NCBI GenBank assembly: GCA_022432975.1
Contig: CM039509.1
Location: 6,945,043 to 7,009,042, forward strand
Reading direction: 5' to 3'
Length of the DNA stretch: 64,000 nucleotides
Source: Begonia masoniana
Taxonomy: Eukaryota; Streptophyta; Magnoliopsida; Cucurbitales; Begoniaceae
Shown: in pieces, positions 60,686 through 64,000 of the stretch
Numbering within the stretch: the first letter of the stretch is position 1
How the letters are laid out: each line of letters begins with the position of its first letter
Made by a program: the position numbers and the translations under genes
The notes under the pieces: generated by a model
Seen by the model: only the letters and a program-made list of their open reading frames with translations
Told to the model about the DNA's origin: nothing
The model's database searches: none

Positions 60686-63143
60686 CACCCCAAATTATTA
60701 TTTTTTTTTTCCATTAAGTATTAGTCCTAACAAATTAAACTTTAAACTATAAAATACTTAACAATTCAACGCCTGGCGTTCGACCGACAACCCCTCATTC
60801 TGCATTTTTTACACACAGAACGGGGGATCATTCTAAAAGTGCGGCCTCTAGTTCTGTCGGGGATCTAATTCCACGTCTCCTGCACGTGCACAATGGGGGA
60901 CCAATCTAAAAAGAACATTTATCCGGGGGTCGACGCGGGGGTGTAGAACCCCCTGCGTACATGCATTTCATGTGGAAAAGACACGTGAAATCATTCATTT
61001 TAGCTCGGCCCCCCATTCTCCCGTAGCCCGTGATCACATTATTGTATGATCATGGGCTACAGGAGAACGGTCTGTTGATTGCGTGAACTTCTCAATTTTT
61101 TTGACAATGCGAGTCATCAAGCACTTTCGGATCATCTCGAACATGGTGAGGATCAGTTTTTCCATAGTAGGCAATAAAATTGCATTGAATGACTCGCACA
61201 AATTATTTAAGCCCATTTCGCACTTGGAAATCGAAGAGAATGCATGACTAGTTCAATATCCATGCTCTTCTTCTAGAAAATATGGTTAGACATCTGGGCT
61301 AATCTGATGTAATTTCTTCATTTTTATCTCGAAATGAAACCTTGTAGTTGTCTTGGCCGCATTCCACATCGCATCTCTGTATACTCTGTCCCAAAATTGA
61401 TTTTTGAAATTTGTGTACATGTGTCGGAGGCAGTAGCGGTGTTCGGCTTGTTCTAATTGTTCATGCACAGCAGTTGACAACCCCTGATATTTGAAAGAAA
61501 AACAGTATCAATATAAAACAATATAACTACCATAACGCCCTAATAGTTGAAATAACTATTGGAAATGTATTATATCTTTTGGCGATCCGAAATAATTGTC
61601 TATCTGTATCCCGATCCCATGTTTAGGTCTCGCTTCAAATATGTCAAAAACCACTTCCATGAGTACTAACACTCGGATTCAATGTTGGCAACAACAACAC
61701 GATATATTTCATCATTGCCGTCAATATTGGCGGCTGTGAGTAGTTGGCCGAAACACAAGCCCTTCAGACGACAACCATCCAAACAGATAACAAGTCTACC
61801 GAACTGCAACAAATCTGTCTTGCACGCAGCCATGTACATATACATTCTTTGAAATACCAATGAATCAGAGCCCATCTCGTAAGCATGTATTTTTAATGTG
61901 CTACCCGAATTTGATCTACATATTTCAACTGCGTACGACCACAGTAGCTTGTACTGTTCGTCATCATTCCCTTCATTAAGTGTTCGAGCTACGCTTCTTA
62001 CTCTTCTAGCAAGACTGAGTGTAATGCTGACAGTGAAATTCTTCCTTACTGTCTCGATAATGGATGAGATTTTCCATGTAGGTTGATTTTTGAACCAATC
62101 CAGATAATGTTTTGCCACCCATTTTGCTGTAGCGTGTCGATTCTCAATTTTCCTTAAACAGCTGTGAGAATCAATCAAACTTTTTATTTGAAATATAAGT
62201 TCGTTTTACATCTTCGAATCATGCAATCACCACTCACATCCGTCTTCACACTTAGCCGTTAGTCGCCGCTTGTCGCTTTTGGTGAATTTGATCTCATAAC
62301 CGTTTGTCAAAGAATATTTGACTATTTCTTCTTTAATTTCCTTTAAATAACTATACTTTTTTCCCAAAAAAAAAAATTCATTGAGAGTTCTTCTCTTACC
62401 GATATGCTTTCAACCTCATCATCTTCCGAACTGACCAGTGTTCGAAGCTCGTCATCTAGAGTTCTAGAGGTTGAATGCACCTCTATTTCTTCATTTCCAT
62501 ATAAGTGATCGAATGCTCGAAGATCACCATATGCAGACGTGACGTACGAATACCAATCCATATCGGCATCACAAGTTGTTGTCTCGTCTAAATCAACTGA
62601 TTTACTTGAATCAGAATCCATTGTCGTCGCTAATACAAAGAAAATTCTCCAAAGCAAGATAATAGTGAAGAGGTTTTAGAGTTTTCGCAAAGTGGAAGGT
62701 GAGAATTGAGAGCGATGGATGGTTTCTTAAATAGATCAGGAGAACGGGGGACTGCTCTCCCATAACGGTGCCCCGTTCTCCCACCCGTGATAGCCAATAA
62801 TTTGTCACGGGCTGCTGGAGAACCGGGGGCTGAGCTAAAATGAGTGGCCCCTCGTGTCTTTTTCACGTGCAACGCATGTGCGAAGAGTTCTACACCCCTG
62901 CATCGACCCCCGGATAGAACGAGGGGCCGTTCTTTTTAGATCGGTCTCATGTTGTGCATGTGCGAGAGATGTGAAATTAGATCTTCGACAAAACGGGAGG
63001 CTTCTGTATGTAAAATGCAGAACAGAGGGTTATCGATCGATCGTCAAGAGTTGAATTATTATGTTTTGGATAGTTTGTTTGATTTGTTAAGATTAATACT
63101 TTAAGGTTTTTTTTAAAAAAAAAAAAACAATAGTTTGAGGGTG
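60686..63143 (-). mobile_element. Mutator-like element (MULE) with long terminal inverted repeats
   Basis: Inverted repeats of about 375-390 bp: 60686-61060 and about 62755-63143. Shared blocks (left versus reverse of right) include CATTCTGCATTTT / GTTCTGCATTTT, ATCTAAAAAGAAC, CCGGGGGTCGA, GGGGTGTAGAAC, TTTTAGCTC and CCCGTGA. A degenerate transposase gene lies between them on the minus strand. No convincing 9 bp target duplication was found; the left edge adjoins a rearranged LTR. Confidence 0.82.
61034..62621 (-). pseudogene. MuDR-type transposase, degenerate
   Basis: The probable ATG is at 62621 (MDSDSSKSVDLDE, acidic N-terminus). The MuDR-type N-terminal domain is at 62178-61900 (HATAKWVAKHYLDWFKNQPT, RVRSVARTLNEGNDDEQYKL). 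The MULE catalytic domain begins FQRMYMYMAACKTDLLQFGR and LVICLDGCRLKGLCFGQLLT (first Asp), continues across stops into WKWFLTYLKRDLNMGSGYR and TIISDRQK (second Asp), EQAEHRYCLRHMYTNFKNQF (C/H motif), and NNLCESFNAILLPTMEKLIL. At least two TAG stops fall in the catalytic domain. The SWIM and knuckle tail is missing, so the 3' end is lost at the terminal repeat. Confidence 0.85.
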
Positions 63144-64000
63144 AAATTAGATTTTACCCTTAAATTTATTTGAAAAAAAACCAATAGAGCTTGATGTATT
63201 ATTGTTACTGGTTTCCCGCAACTGACAGAAAATGACCTAAAAAGAAGAAGTTGAAAGAATTGTCAAGGTTTTTCATATATCCTTCTTTATTACAAATGTC
63301 TTGTATTTGTACTAATCTACCGGTAGTCATTCTGTTACACAAATTCACTAAGCTCTTAGGTTTACTAACCTCTCTGCTACACCTAGAAGTCTCTAGAATA
63401 TGCCACGCTGTTAGTTGCACCTCCACTTGTATCTTTATTCGCACATCGTAGATGTCTTATTCTCTAACATTATCTTTCATATTTAAAGAAAAGTCTCACA
63501 ATAAATAAAGTTGTTAAATTATTTATTTCTCTTTCATGTCAATAAGAATCTTGAAAACATCGCTTTTGAGGCCCCAAACTCATCCGAGGATCAATAAAGA
63601 AACTAAACAATAACACATCAACCACAGACCAACTGTTGTCACATGAACTTTGTCAATCAATTACGAACCTTCCTATCAATTTTAATTAGTTCCAGCTGAT
63701 CGAAAGTAACACATACAACACTTTCTAACCACAAGTGCGACACATATTGCTCACCAAAACAAACCAAACACATCAGTGCATCGAAAATGTGACATCATAA
63801 AAGCAAGGACTACCCCATGACCAGGACAGGTTGAACAATACATGTTCACTATCGACTCACAGATTAAACAACACACGAGCTACCAAATGTTAGAAACGAA
63901 ACGATCATACATACATATGCACAAGCTTGTTCTTTAATCGAATTACATATAAAAAGACAAAGAAAAATGTCAATTTTTACAGGACAAGTGCACATGCTTT
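63144..64000. other. Right-hand flank, no gene recognised
   Basis: A/T-rich DNA. Short frames at 63205-63451 on both strands overlap each other and show no domain. No repeat structure noticed. Confidence 0.5.

Overview
The window is nuclear DNA of a flowering plant, most likely a eudicot (species not identifiable from the sequence). It carries plant-type LTR retrotransposons primed by initiator-Met tRNA, a Mutator-like transposon, a Cassandra-type TRIM with a 5S rRNA promoter in its LTRs, and spliced fragments of a plant cohesin-associated PDS5-type gene. There is no bacterial or organellar signature. Nearly everything is repeat DNA. Only three host-like loci can be supported: a broken PDS5-like gene and two short RALF-like peptide genes.

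Layout. (1) About 490-21464, minus strand: a PDS5-like gene in at least ten exons. A degenerate Ty1/copia element (620-7009, TSD AAGCC/AAGCG) sits inside one of its coding exons. A Del/Tekay-type element with gag but no pol (11236-21131, perfect TSD TACGT) sits in an intron. That element's right LTR is itself split by a 2 kb LTR (18685-20728, TSD ACATG). (2) 21.9-23.5 kb: Athila-type protease and integrase fragments on opposite strands. (3) 26.0-26.8 kb: tandem RALF-like genes. (4) 28.9-31.3 kb: fragments of a MULE transposase and of a plant-transposon protein. (5) 31383-34309: a 2.9 kb solo LTR. (6) 34868-35690: a complete Cassandra-type TRIM (TSD GGTAA). (7) 36785-43261: a young chromovirus-like element (TSD GTGTA, LTRs about 99% identical by eye) carrying gag-protease plus an unfamiliar extension, without reverse transcriptase or integrase. 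(8) 43.3-46.4 kb: a large direct repeat and a gypsy pol fragment. (9) About 46.6-56.6 kb: a second gag-protease-only chromovirus-like element, interrupted by a 1.2 kb solo LTR (46710-47952, TSD TCAGA) and by a 4.9 kb LTR (49260-54150) containing two homogeneous arrays of 61 bp and 26 bp units. (10) 57394-60655: a truncated LTR and an inverted LTR end, implying an inversion. (11) 60686-63143: a MULE with about 380 bp terminal inverted repeats.

The least expected signals lie inside the LTRs. Several long LTRs that start TGTAACACCC in the sense direction share a fixed order of blocks: a splice-donor-like CAGGTAAGT, a CCTACATCA block, a branch-point/acceptor-like TTACTAAGCATTAG, then family-specific tandem repeats. 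In the 4.9 kb LTR the 26 bp array lies between the donor-like and acceptor-like blocks. Separately, a near-palindrome CCGATCGATCGG occurs as pairs exactly 21 bp apart in LTRs of different families, and related motifs occur in the copia LTR, the MULE terminal repeat and the 61 bp array. Both need genome-wide testing; I could run no searches.
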